A stretch of DNA of 64,000 nucleotides, from contig NC_009142.1 of assembly GCF_000062885.1 (NCBI RefSeq), forward strand, positions 6,561,584 to 6,625,583, given 5' to 3'. Source of the stretch: Saccharopolyspora erythraea NRRL 2338 (GTDB taxonomy: Bacteria > Actinomycetota > Actinomycetes > Mycobacteriales > Pseudonocardiaceae). The position numbers and the translations under genes were made by a program. How positions within the stretch are numbered: the first letter of the stretch is position 1; the number at the start of each line of letters is the position of its first letter. The notes below the pieces were generated by a model. That model was given only the letters and a program-made list of their open reading frames with translations, was not told the origin of the DNA and searched no databases. Shown piece after piece: positions 45,836-53,565 of this stretch.

Positions 45836-46357
45836 GTGAAGAACTCACCTGCCGCCCGGCGCGCGTTCGCGGCCGCGGTGGCCGCCACCGGCGCACTGCT
45901 GCTGACCGGCGGCACCGCGCACGCCGACCTCAGCGACTCCGAGCTGCGCGCGACCACCGACAGGTACCTCTTCGAGGTCTCGCTCCCCCAGTTCACCGAC
46001 ATCCGCGGCGACCGGCCGCACGCCGACCAGCTCGACTGGTCGTCGGACAGCTGCTCCTGGTCCCCCGACGAGCCGCTGGGCTACGACTTCTCCGAGAGCT
46101 GCGACCGCCACGACTTCGGCTACCGCAACTACAAGCGCCAGGCCAGGTTCAACGAGACCACCCGCCTGCGGATCGACGACAACTTCAAGGCCGACATGTA
46201 CTCCGCCTGCGGCAGCAACAACGGCTGCAAGGCCGCGGCGAACGTCTACTACCAGGCGGTCCGGCAGTTCGGCGCGTCGGCGAACTCCACTGCGGACGCC
46301 ATCGAGCAGTCCGGGATCACCACGCGCGCGAGCAGCGAGGTCGGCGCCCAGGGCTGA
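45836..46357 (+). CDS. Secreted prokaryotic phospholipase A2
   Basis: 173-residue exported enzyme. Signal peptide ARRAFAAAVAATGALLLTGGTAHA with cleavage after AHA near residue 30. The mature domain has DSCSWSPDEPLGYDFSESCDRHDFGYRNYK, where His-Asp is the catalytic pair and the flanking region binds calcium, plus two further cysteines (ACGSNNGCK) for disulfides. This is the Streptomyces violaceoruber-type PLA2 fold. GTG 45836 follows CGAGGAG. It hydrolyses sn-2 acyl chains of phospholipids outside the cell. Confidence 0.92.
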   Translation: MKNSPAARRAFAAAVAATGALLLTGGTAHADLSDSELRATTDRYLFEVSLPQFTDIRGDRPHADQLDWSSDSCSWSPDEPLGYDFSESCDRHDFGYRNYKRQARFNETTRLRIDDNFKADMYSACGSNNGCKAAANVYYQAVRQFGASANSTADAIEQSGITTRASSEVGAQG

Positions 46358-46478
46358 ACCCTCCGACCGGGCGTGGCCGCCGCGGCGGTCACGCCCTTCG
46401 CATTCCTGCAGTGACTTCGCCAGCGTGAAATCGGTACCGTTCACGGGGCAACCGTGCACGAGAAAGGAACGGTGCCCG

Positions 46479-47693
46479 ATGGTACGGCGGCAACTCCCGC
46501 GCTGGTCCGAGCTCCGACCGCTGCTGCGGGTCGAACCACCGCAGCTCAACCCGACCCGGCGGCGCCTGGCCCGCGCGCACACGATCGGCGACCTGCGCGC
46601 CATCGCGCGCCGCCGCACGCCCCGCGCGGTCTTCGACTACACCGACGGTGCCGCCGAGGGGGAGACCAGCCTGCGCCGCGCCCGGCAGGCGTTCCGCGAC
46701 GTCGAGTTCCGCCCTTCGGTGCTGCGCGACGTGTCCGGTGTGGACACCACGACCTCGGTGCTGGGGAAGCCGTCGGCGATGCCGTTCTCACTGGCACCGA
46801 CGGGTTTCACCAGGATGATGAACCACGAGGGCGAGACCGCCGTCGTGCGCGTCGCGCAGCGCGCGGGCATCCCCTACGGGCTGTCGACCATGGGCACGAC
46901 GTCCATCGAGGACACCGCGACCGCCGGCCCCGCCGCGCGCAAGTGGTTCCAGCTCTACGTCTGGCGCGACCGCGCGGCCAGCCGCGACCTCGTGCAGCGC
47001 GCACGGGAAGCCGGCTACGAGGCGCTGATCCTGACGGTGGACACCCCGGTCGCGGGCGCCCGCCTGCGCGACATGCGCAACGGGCTGACCATCCCGCCCG
47101 CGCTGACGCTGAAGACGATCGCCGACGGCGCCATGCACCCGGCCTGGTGGTTCAACCTGCTGACCACCGAGCCGCTGTCGTTCGCCTCGTTCAGCCGGTG
47201 GGAGGGCACCGCCGCCGAGCTGATCAACGAGATGTTCGACCCGTCGCTGAACTTCACCGACGTGGAGTGGCTGCGGGAGGCGTGGGACGGGCCGCTGATC
47301 GTCAAGGGGCTGCAGAACGTCCCCGACGCCCGCCGAGTGGTCGAGCTCGGGGCCGACGCGGTGATCCTGTCCAACCACGGCGGGCGCCAGCTCGACCGCG
47401 CGCCGACGATGCTGGAGCTGCTGCCGCAGGTGCGGGAGGCCATCGGCGACCGCGCGGAGATCATGCTCGACACCGGCATCCTCAGCGGCGCCGACATCGT
47501 CGCCGCGCTCGCGCTGGGCGCCGACTCCTGCCTGGTAGGCCGGGCCTACCTGTACGGGCTGATGGCGGGCGGCGAGCAGGGCGTGCAGCGCGCGGTGGAC
47601 ATCCTGCGCACCGAGGTCGTGCGGACGATGCAGCTGCTCGGGGTGTCCAAGGTGGACGACCTCGACGGCTCCTACGCCGTCCTGCGCAGGTAG
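46479..47693 (+). CDS. lldD: FMN-dependent alpha-hydroxy-acid dehydrogenase (LldD-like)
   Basis: 404-residue TIM-barrel flavoenzyme. Seen are RRTPRAVFDYTDGAAEGETS, PFSLAPTGFTRMMNHEGE, LYVWRDRAASRDLV, LTVDTPVAGARLRDMRNGL, VKGLQNVPDARRVVELGADAVILSNHGGRQLDRAPTMLELLPQV (catalytic His, FMN phosphate site) and DTGILSGADIVAALALGADSCLVGRAYLYGLMAGG. Closest to L-lactate dehydrogenase (quinone), but mandelate or glycolate as substrate cannot be excluded. ATG 46479 with AAAGGAA upstream. A 17-bp hairpin terminator follows. Confidence 0.92.
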   Translation: MVRRQLPRWSELRPLLRVEPPQLNPTRRRLARAHTIGDLRAIARRRTPRAVFDYTDGAAEGETSLRRARQAFRDVEFRPSVLRDVSGVDTTTSVLGKPSAMPFSLAPTGFTRMMNHEGETAVVRVAQRAGIPYGLSTMGTTSIEDTATAGPAARKWFQLYVWRDRAASRDLVQRAREAGYEALILTVDTPVAGARLRDMRNGLTIPPALTLKTIADGAMHPAWWFNLLTTEPLSFASFSRWEGTAAELINEMFDPSLNFTDVEWLREAWDGPLIVKGLQNVPDARRVVELGADAVILSNHGGRQLDRAPTMLELLPQVREAIGDRAEIMLDTGILSGADIVAALALGADSCLVGRAYLYGLMAGGEQGVQRAVDILRTEVVRTMQLLGVSKVDDLDGSYAVLRR

Positions 47694-47704
47694 CCGGGAA
47701 GCGA

Positions 47705-47745
47705 CAGGTCCCGTCCGCCCGCGGCGAACGGGCGGACGGGACCTG
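47705..47745 (+). terminator. Strong hairpin terminator after lldD
   Basis: Perfect 17-bp stem CAGGTCCCGTCCGCCCG (47705-47721) with its complement (47729-47745) and a 7-base loop, 11 bases after the stop. No T-tract. Confidence 0.85.
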
Positions 47746-47779
47746 GGTGCACCGCCGGCCGGGCTTCGGCTTAGCTCTA

Positions 47780-47842
47780 CAAGCGGCGTCAGCCGCTTGC
47801 GGTGCGGGACTCAGCTCGCACCGCCGCGGGTTCTCAGGAGCT
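47780..47842. repeat. Intergenic repeat, copy A
   Basis: A hairpin (CAAGCGGC-GTCA-GCCGCTTG, 47780-47799) followed 20 bases later by ACCGCCGCGGGTTCTCAGG (from 47820). A copy with the same order and nearly the same spacing occurs at 49554-49614, on the other side of the Asp-box gene. Confidence 0.6.
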
Positions 47843-47964
47843 TTCTCGCGAGGACAGCGCCGACGTGGTGAATCGGGCATTCATGATGTCGGCGATCCCG
47901 GAGCGAGAAGGCTTCTGAGGTTTCGCCACCCACACCGCTACGCAAACCACTCCCGCGACATTCT

Positions 47965-49254
47965 TCAGCGGCCGGGCCTGGTGTCCATCTGCTGCGGGGC
48001 CTGCGCGGCCTGGCCTCCGTCGATCGGGCCCACGCCGAACCACGCCTCGCACGGTCCGCCGATGTACTTCTCGAAGTCGGTGGTCACGTGGATGACCGAC
48101 TCGCCGTCCTCGGTCGGCACCACCGACGGGCTGAAGTTGCGGCAGGTGTTGCCGTGGTTGTACTTGATGTGCACCGGCGCCGGCATCTCGCGCCACGGCT
48201 TGCCCGGGTTCGCCGGGTCGTCGGTCACCAGCAACGTGCGGCCGTTGCCCGGCGCGAGTCCGCCGCGGTCCAGCGCGAGCAACTGGTAGGCCAGCAGCAG
48301 CCTGCCGTTGCGACCGGGACCGGGGGCCCACGCGATGGTCGGTGTCCCGAGCGGCTGGGCGCCGGTGTCGGAGGTGATCTCGGTGCCGAGGTCGTACGGG
48401 TCGCCCCAGTCCCAGCCGTCCTCGGACTTGCGCATGTGAACCGTGCAGATGTGGTCGGGGTCGTAGTTGCAGACCTCGTAGACCATCACGTACGTGCCAT
48501 CCGGGAGCTGTCGGACTCCGGCCATTCCCGGCCGCACGGTGAACTTGTCGTTCTTGATCGTCTCCTTCACGTCCGTCCAGTTCACACCGTCACGGGAACG
48601 CACCTGCACCATCTTCTGGTCGTGCTTCGGATCGCCGTCGTCGGAATAGAAAGCGACCAGGTCCCCGTCCTCGGAGACGGTGAACTCCGGTTCCCACACA
48701 CCCGGTCCGCGCGGGGCGTCGACGATCGTCGACAGGAAACGCCAGGTGCGCCCCTGGTCGTCGCTGCGCCAGAGCCGGATGCTGGCCTCGCGCACGTCGG
48801 CGTCGGCACCGATACCCGCCGTGCCCGCCCACAGCAGGGTGCCCGCGGGCATGTCGCCGACCCGCTGCGGCAGCTCGTAGAGCGTCGAGCAGCACATGCC
48901 CTTCTCGTTCTCGCCCTCCGGGTCGCGGATCTCCCCGGCCTGCTGGAACGAGCGGCCGTCATCGTCGCTCTGGTAGATCACCGCGCGCCCGGCGCGGTCG
49001 ACGTAGGTGGTCATGCTGGCCAGCACGCGCCCCTTGGCCGGGCCGTGCTCCAGCCGCACCAGCCGCGGGTAGCTGCTGCCGCCGTGGCGCAGCATCTCGC
49101 CCTTCTCCACGTCGGCGGGCGCCGCTCCCGGCGGCGGGCTCGACGCCGGGTCGGCGGCCGGTGGCTCGACGCCCGAGGCGATCTGCTGGAAACCCGAGAC
49201 CATGAGCAGTGACAGCGCGATCGCCGAACCTGCGCGGACTTTCCTGCCGGACAT
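47965..49254 (-). CDS. Secreted Asp-box (sialidase/BNR-fold) protein
   Basis: 429 residues. Signal peptide (RKVRAGSAIALSLLMVSGFQQIASG) and then a beta-propeller of the sialidase superfamily with Asp-box-like turns SDDDGRSF, SDDQGRTW, SRDGVNW and SEDGWDW. The arginine triad of true sialidases could not be confirmed, and the sequence also resembles exported glycoside hydrolases/BNR proteins of unknown substrate. Two adjacent cysteines (MCCSTLYELP) are noticeable. ATG 49254 with AAGGG upstream is preferred to 49284. Two copies of an intergenic repeat flank the gene and a palindrome lies upstream. Confidence 0.8.
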   Translation of the reverse strand: MSGRKVRAGSAIALSLLMVSGFQQIASGVEPPAADPASSPPPGAAPADVEKGEMLRHGGSSYPRLVRLEHGPAKGRVLASMTTYVDRAGRAVIYQSDDDGRSFQQAGEIRDPEGENEKGMCCSTLYELPQRVGDMPAGTLLWAGTAGIGADADVREASIRLWRSDDQGRTWRFLSTIVDAPRGPGVWEPEFTVSEDGDLVAFYSDDGDPKHDQKMVQVRSRDGVNWTDVKETIKNDKFTVRPGMAGVRQLPDGTYVMVYEVCNYDPDHICTVHMRKSEDGWDWGDPYDLGTEITSDTGAQPLGTPTIAWAPGPGRNGRLLLAYQLLALDRGGLAPGNGRTLLVTDDPANPGKPWREMPAPVHIKYNHGNTCRNFSPSVVPTEDGESVIHVTTDFEKYIGGPCEAWFGVGPIDGGQAAQAPQQMDTRPGR

Positions 49255-49386
49255 CTGCGAACCCTTCGCCAATTGTTTCGTCACCGGCCGTGTCGAATAA
49301 CGTCAGCTGATCAGCGGTGGCGGCGAATATATCGCACGAAATGCGTGGCGAAGCCCACGCGCGGTATTCATTCAGGGCAATCCGAA

Positions 49387-49404
49387 CTGGTCCGTTCGGA
49401 CCAG
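49387..49404. promoter_or_regulatory. Palindromic operator candidate upstream of Asp-box gene
   Basis: CTGGTCCG-TT-CGGACCAG, perfect 8-base arms with a 2-base centre, 133 bases before the ATG at 49254. TGGTC...GACCA half-sites are typical of FadR-subfamily GntR regulators, but no such regulator is in the window. Confidence 0.5.
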
Positions 49405-49489
49405 CGCCAACCGATTCAACACAATAGCCGAGACCATTGCCGGAAAATCGCGGGAACAAATGGTTAAACGGGGAATCGCCGAAAAGGCG

Positions 49490-49519
49490 AACGGCTCCCG
49501 CCGGTCAGCGGGAGCCGTT
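49490..49519 (-). terminator. ftsK terminator hairpin
   Basis: Perfect 12-bp stem AACGGCTCCCGC / GCGGGAGCCGTT with a 6-base loop. On the minus strand it is followed by CGCCTTTTC, so it is a plausible intrinsic terminator 136 bases after the ftsK stop. Confidence 0.75.
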
Positions 49520-49553
49520 GTCGCGCGGCCTCTGAGCCCGCTCGTCGATCTTT

Positions 49554-49614
49554 GAAGCGGCGCGGCCGCTCGGCCCACGCCCGCACCCGGAACCGCCGCG
49601 AGTTCTCAGGCGCT
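49554..49614. repeat. Intergenic repeat, copy B
   Basis: GAAGCGGC...GGCCGCTC hairpin-like start (from 49554) and ACCGCCGCGAGTTCTCAGG (from 49592), 37 bases after the AAGCGGC word. Copy A at 47780 has the same two blocks 39 bases apart; the second block matches at 21 of 23 positions by eye. Confidence 0.6.
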
Positions 49615-49654
49615 CACCCGCGCCGCCACGCAAGGCGAGTTCGAAGACAGGCAC

Positions 49655-52201
49655 TCAGAGCTCCTCGTCCGGCGGCGGCCCGCCCCGGATCGAGTACAGC
49701 GCGTTCTCCAGTTCGTCCGGCTTGACCAGCACGTCGCGCGCCTTCGAACCCTCCGACGGGCCGACCACGCCGCGCGACTCCAGCAGGTCCATCAGCCTGC
49801 CCGCCTTGGCGAAGCCCACCCGCAGCTTGCGCTGCAGCATCGAGGTGGAGCCGAACTGGCTGGTCACGACGAGCTCGGCGGCCTGCAGCAGGACGTCGAG
49901 GTCGTCGCCGATGTCGGAGTCGACCTCCTTCTTCTCCCCCGCCTTGGCCGCGGTGACGCCGTCGGTGTACTCCGGCTCGGCCTGCTCCTTGGTGTAGGCG
50001 ACGATGCGGTGGATCTCCTCGTCGCTGACGAAGGAGCCCTGCACCCGCACCGGCCGGGACGCGCCCATCGGCAGGTACAGCGCGTCGCCCATGCCGATCA
50101 GCTTCTCCGCGCCCGGCTGGTCGAGGATGACCCGCGAGTCGGTCAGCGACGACGTGGCGAAGGCCAGCCGCGACGGGACGTTGGTCTTGATCAGGCCGGT
50201 GACGACGTCCACCGACGGCCGCTGCGTCGCCAGCACGAGGTGGATGCCCGCGGCCCGGGCCTTCTGGGTGATCCGCACGATCGCGTCCTCGACGTCGCGC
50301 GGCGCGGTCATCATCAGGTCGGCCAGCTCGTCGACGATGGCCAGGATGTAGGGGTAGGGCCGGTACTCGCGCTCGCTGCCCGGGGGCGCGGTGATCTCGC
50401 CGGAGCGGACCTTCTTGTTGAAGTCGTCGATGTGGCGGACCCGGTTGGCCTGCATGTCCTGGTAGCGCTGCTCCATCTCGTCCACCAGCCAGCCCAGCGC
50501 GGCCGCGGCCTTCTTCGGCTGGGTGATGATGGGCGTGATCAGGTGCGGGATGCCCTCGTACGGGGTGAGCTCCACCATCTTCGGGTCGATCAGGATCATC
50601 CTGACCTCCGATGGCGTGGCCCGCGCCAGCAGCGACACCAGCATCGAGTTGACGAAGCTCGACTTGCCCGAACCGGTGGAGCCCGCGCACAGCAGGTGCG
50701 GCATCTTCGCCAGGTTCGCGGTGACCATGTCGCCCTCGATGTCCTTGCCCAGGCCCATCACCAGCGGGTGGGTGTCGGCGACAGCCTTCGGCGAGCGCAG
50801 CACGTCGCCGAGCCGGACCATCTCGCGGTCGCTGTTGGGGACCTCGATGCCCACCGCGGACTTGCCGGGGATGGGTGCGAGCAGCCGGACGTTGTCGGTG
50901 GCCGCGGCGTAGGCGATGTTCTTGGTCAGCGCGGTGATCTTCTCGACCTTGACGCCGGGCCCGAGCTCGACCTCGTAGCGGGTCACCGTCGGCCCCCGGG
51001 TGAAGCCGGTCACCTGGGCGTCGATGTTGAACTGCTCGAGGACGGCGGTGATCGCCTCGATCATCGAGTCGTTGGCCTTGCTGCGGGCCTTCGGCGGTTC
51101 GCCGTCGTGCAGCATGTCCAGCGACGGCGGCTGGTAGTCGCCCTCGACGGTGCGGGTGACCTGCGGCCGCTCGGCCTTCTCGGGCTTGGCGGTCTCGGCG
51201 GCGGGCTGGTTGGCCGGGACGTCGGCGGGCTTGGGCTTCTTGGCGGTCTTGGCGTCGACCTCGACGTCGTCGATGGAGAGCTGGGAGTCCCCGGACATCG
51301 ACGCCTGGCGGCGCCGCGACGGCCTGCGCAGCTTGACCTCGGTCTGCTCGGGCTCCTCGGCGGTCTTGGCGCCCTTCGCCCGGGTGTCGGCGGCGGCGTC
51401 GTCCTCGTGCTGCCCGAGCCCGCGCAGGCGGCTCGGGATCTCGCGCACCGGCGTGCCGGTGAGCACAAGGAATCCGAACAGGAACACGATCACCAGCACG
51501 GCCATCGCGACACCGTTGGTCAGGCCGTGGGCGAGCGGGCCGCCCGCGACGAAGCCGATCGCGCCACCGGCCCGCGGCCACAGCTGGGCCTCCTGCGGCG
51601 CGCCTGCGGCGATGTGCAGGCCGCCGAGCGCGGACAGCAGCAGCAACAGCGCGCCGATGACCACGCGCGGGCGCGCCTCCGGGTTGTTCTCGGTGCGCAT
51701 CAGCAGCACCGAGACGATCAGCAGCACGACGGGCAGCGCGAGCGCGGCCGAGCCGATGACCGAGCGCAGGATCCAGTCGAACCACTGGCCCACCGGGCCG
51801 CCCGCGTGCCACCACACGCCCGCCGCGGCCACGACGGCGACGGCGAGGAAGAACAGCGCGAGGCCGTCCCTGCGGTGTGCGGGGTCGAGGTCCTTGGTGC
51901 GCCCGAGTGCGCGGACCACGCCTCCGACGCCCTTGGCCACACCACGGCCGACGCCGGCGCCACCGGAGCCGCCGGAACGCTTGGCCGGTGTGCGGCGCGG
52001 TGCGTGCGTGGAACCCGGGCGCGGCTTGGCGCTGCCCCCGCTACCGCCCTTCGAGGACCCGCCACCACGTGAACCCTTGCCGGAGCCGCTGCTCCGGGTG
52101 GCTGCCGAACCCCTCGCGGAGCTCCTGCCGGAGCCCTTCGCGGTGCTGCTGGCAGCGCCGTTGCGGGAGCTGCGCCCCCCGCTCGTCGTCCGGCTCGCCA
52201 T
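49655..52201 (-). CDS. ftsK: DNA translocase FtsK
   Basis: Septum-anchored hexameric motor that pumps chromosome ends through the closing septum. About 848 residues: Ser/Gly-rich tail, four membrane helices (about 115-270), a charged linker, alpha-beta motor with AGSTGSGKSSFVNSMLVSLL (Walker A) and YPYILAIVDELADLMM (Walker B), RVQGSFVSDEEIHRIV, and the C-terminal winged-helix gamma domain (FGSTSMLQRKLRVGFAKAGRLMDLLESRGVVGPSEGSKARDVL) that reads polar DNA motifs. ATG 52201 is used; GTG 52210, directly after a TAAAGA box, is an alternative leaderless start. Confidence 0.96.
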   Translation of the reverse strand: MASRTTSGGRSSRNGAASSTAKGSGRSSARGSAATRSSGSGKGSRGGGSSKGGSGGSAKPRPGSTHAPRRTPAKRSGGSGGAGVGRGVAKGVGGVVRALGRTKDLDPAHRRDGLALFFLAVAVVAAAGVWWHAGGPVGQWFDWILRSVIGSAALALPVVLLIVSVLLMRTENNPEARPRVVIGALLLLLSALGGLHIAAGAPQEAQLWPRAGGAIGFVAGGPLAHGLTNGVAMAVLVIVFLFGFLVLTGTPVREIPSRLRGLGQHEDDAAADTRAKGAKTAEEPEQTEVKLRRPSRRRQASMSGDSQLSIDDVEVDAKTAKKPKPADVPANQPAAETAKPEKAERPQVTRTVEGDYQPPSLDMLHDGEPPKARSKANDSMIEAITAVLEQFNIDAQVTGFTRGPTVTRYEVELGPGVKVEKITALTKNIAYAAATDNVRLLAPIPGKSAVGIEVPNSDREMVRLGDVLRSPKAVADTHPLVMGLGKDIEGDMVTANLAKMPHLLCAGSTGSGKSSFVNSMLVSLLARATPSEVRMILIDPKMVELTPYEGIPHLITPIITQPKKAAAALGWLVDEMEQRYQDMQANRVRHIDDFNKKVRSGEITAPPGSEREYRPYPYILAIVDELADLMMTAPRDVEDAIVRITQKARAAGIHLVLATQRPSVDVVTGLIKTNVPSRLAFATSSLTDSRVILDQPGAEKLIGMGDALYLPMGASRPVRVQGSFVSDEEIHRIVAYTKEQAEPEYTDGVTAAKAGEKKEVDSDIGDDLDVLLQAAELVVTSQFGSTSMLQRKLRVGFAKAGRLMDLLESRGVVGPSEGSKARDVLVKPDELENALYSIRGGPPPDEEL

Positions 52202-52322
52202 GCCCCACACGGTATCTTTACCCGCCTCCCCAGTCACACCAGCCACTGGTGAGTGACGGCGCGGTGGAATTTTCGAGTGATCCGCTCATGCGCGGGCCTG
52301 GTTCGTGGGATCCTCGACCATC

Positions 52323-53159
52323 ATGGTTGCCTTGCCGTCGACACCGCACGAGCCGACACGCCGAAGCGATCGAGACGAGCTGTACCGAGCCGCTCCGCGG
52401 CTCTGGCGTGCGCTGATGCGGATCGACCGCGCGGTCGTAGCGCTCACCGGACGGTTGGAGGTCACCGGTGACGTGCCGGACCCGCTGCGCGGCCGGCCGC
52501 TGCTGATGGCGGCCAACCACATCGGCAACCTCGACCCGGTGGTGCTCATCGCGGCGTGCAGCCGGCGCCGCATCGCACCCCGGTTGCTGGCCACAGGCGG
52601 TCTCTTCGACACCCCCGTCCTGGGCTGGGTGCTGCGGCGCAGCCGCCACGTGCGGGCCGACCGGGGCAAGGCGACCGCGGGCGAGGCGCTGGCCAAGGTG
52701 GTCGAGGCGCTGCGCGAGGACCAGCGTCCGGTGCTGATGTACCCGGAGGGCCGGATCAGCCTGGAGCCCGGTCTCTGGCCGGAGCGCGGCAAGACCGGAG
52801 TGGCCCGGATGGCGCTGGCGTCGCAGGCGCCGGTGGTGCCGGTCAGCCAGTGGGGCGCGCACGAGGCGATGTGCTACGGCATGCTGCGCGTCGAGAGCGC
52901 CCGCGACCTGTGGATCCTCTTCGCGTCGTGGCTGCGCGCGATCCGCAGGCGGCCGACGCTGAAGGTGCACTTCGGCGCGCCGGTCGACCTCAGCGACCTC
53001 TCCGCCGATCGCCCCGGCGACGCCGTCCGCGCCCGCGACCGCATCATGCGCGCCATCACCGACGGGCTGGTCCCGCTGCGCGCCGGCGAACCGGACGTCC
53101 CCGACCACGACGACCCGACCCGTCCGGTCAGCGACAAGCGCAGCCCCTGGCGCCCGTAG
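52323..53159 (+). CDS. 1-acyl-sn-glycerol-3-phosphate acyltransferase family (PlsC)
   Basis: 278-residue PlsC-family acyltransferase. The HX4D motif appears in AANHIGNLDPVVL, the acceptor region as HVRADRGKATAGEAL and the phosphate-binding EGR in LMYPEGRISLEP, with a membrane-associating N-terminal part. It would acylate lysophosphatidate or a related lipid acceptor at the inner membrane. ATG 52323 is used; a GTG at 52305 would add six residues. It is divergent from ftsK. Confidence 0.88.
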   Translation: MVALPSTPHEPTRRSDRDELYRAAPRLWRALMRIDRAVVALTGRLEVTGDVPDPLRGRPLLMAANHIGNLDPVVLIAACSRRRIAPRLLATGGLFDTPVLGWVLRRSRHVRADRGKATAGEALAKVVEALREDQRPVLMYPEGRISLEPGLWPERGKTGVARMALASQAPVVPVSQWGAHEAMCYGMLRVESARDLWILFASWLRAIRRRPTLKVHFGAPVDLSDLSADRPGDAVRARDRIMRAITDGLVPLRAGEPDVPDHDDPTRPVSDKRSPWRP

Positions 53160-53565
53160 CCGCCGTCGGCGAGCCACTGTGGACTGAGTCGGCCTGACCC
53201 CCACGTCGGTCGCCGCGAGGTGGGCGAGGATCCCGCACCACCCAATTCGCCCGATCCAGTGCAACGTTCCAATTGGCGCCAGAGCCGTCGGCGTGGTGCA
53301 CCCGAAGGGTGCGAAGTGGACGGAAGCAGGCGTAACCGAACATCAGCGTCCGGTCTGCGGATTTCCGGACATGGCGGCACATTCCCTGACATAGATCACT
53401 TTTCTCGGCTGTCCACATCGGAAGAGTGAGTGCGTTCCCCCCTCCGGGCGAGAGCACTTTGCGCCAACTTCGCCCTTTGACTGGCGCGGAACACGAGCGC
53501 GAGTCAACACTGATCGCCGGTTCAGGCGAGGAGAACTCGCGGATCGCCGACAGACAGGGATCGCC
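53160..53565. other. Intergenic region upstream of secreted peptidase
   Basis: 406 bases. The last 200 are less GC-rich and hold an imperfect inverted repeat (53477-53507) whose left arm TTGACT could act as a -35. Nothing else recognised. Confidence 0.5.
53477..53507. promoter_or_regulatory. Inverted repeat before secreted peptidase gene
   Basis: TTGACT (53477-53482) and AGTCAA (53502-53507) are perfect outer arms, with GCGC blocks continuing the symmetry inward. It lies 59 bases before the GTG at 53566; operator or promoter element. Confidence 0.35.

Larger units (their letters stand above)
49255..49654. other. Intergenic region upstream of Asp-box gene and downstream of ftsK
   Basis: 400 bases between two leftward genes. 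It contains a palindrome (49387-49404), the ftsK terminator (49490-49519) and repeat copy B (49554-49614). The stretch 49300-49480 is AT-rich compared with its surroundings. No gene supported. Confidence 0.6.
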
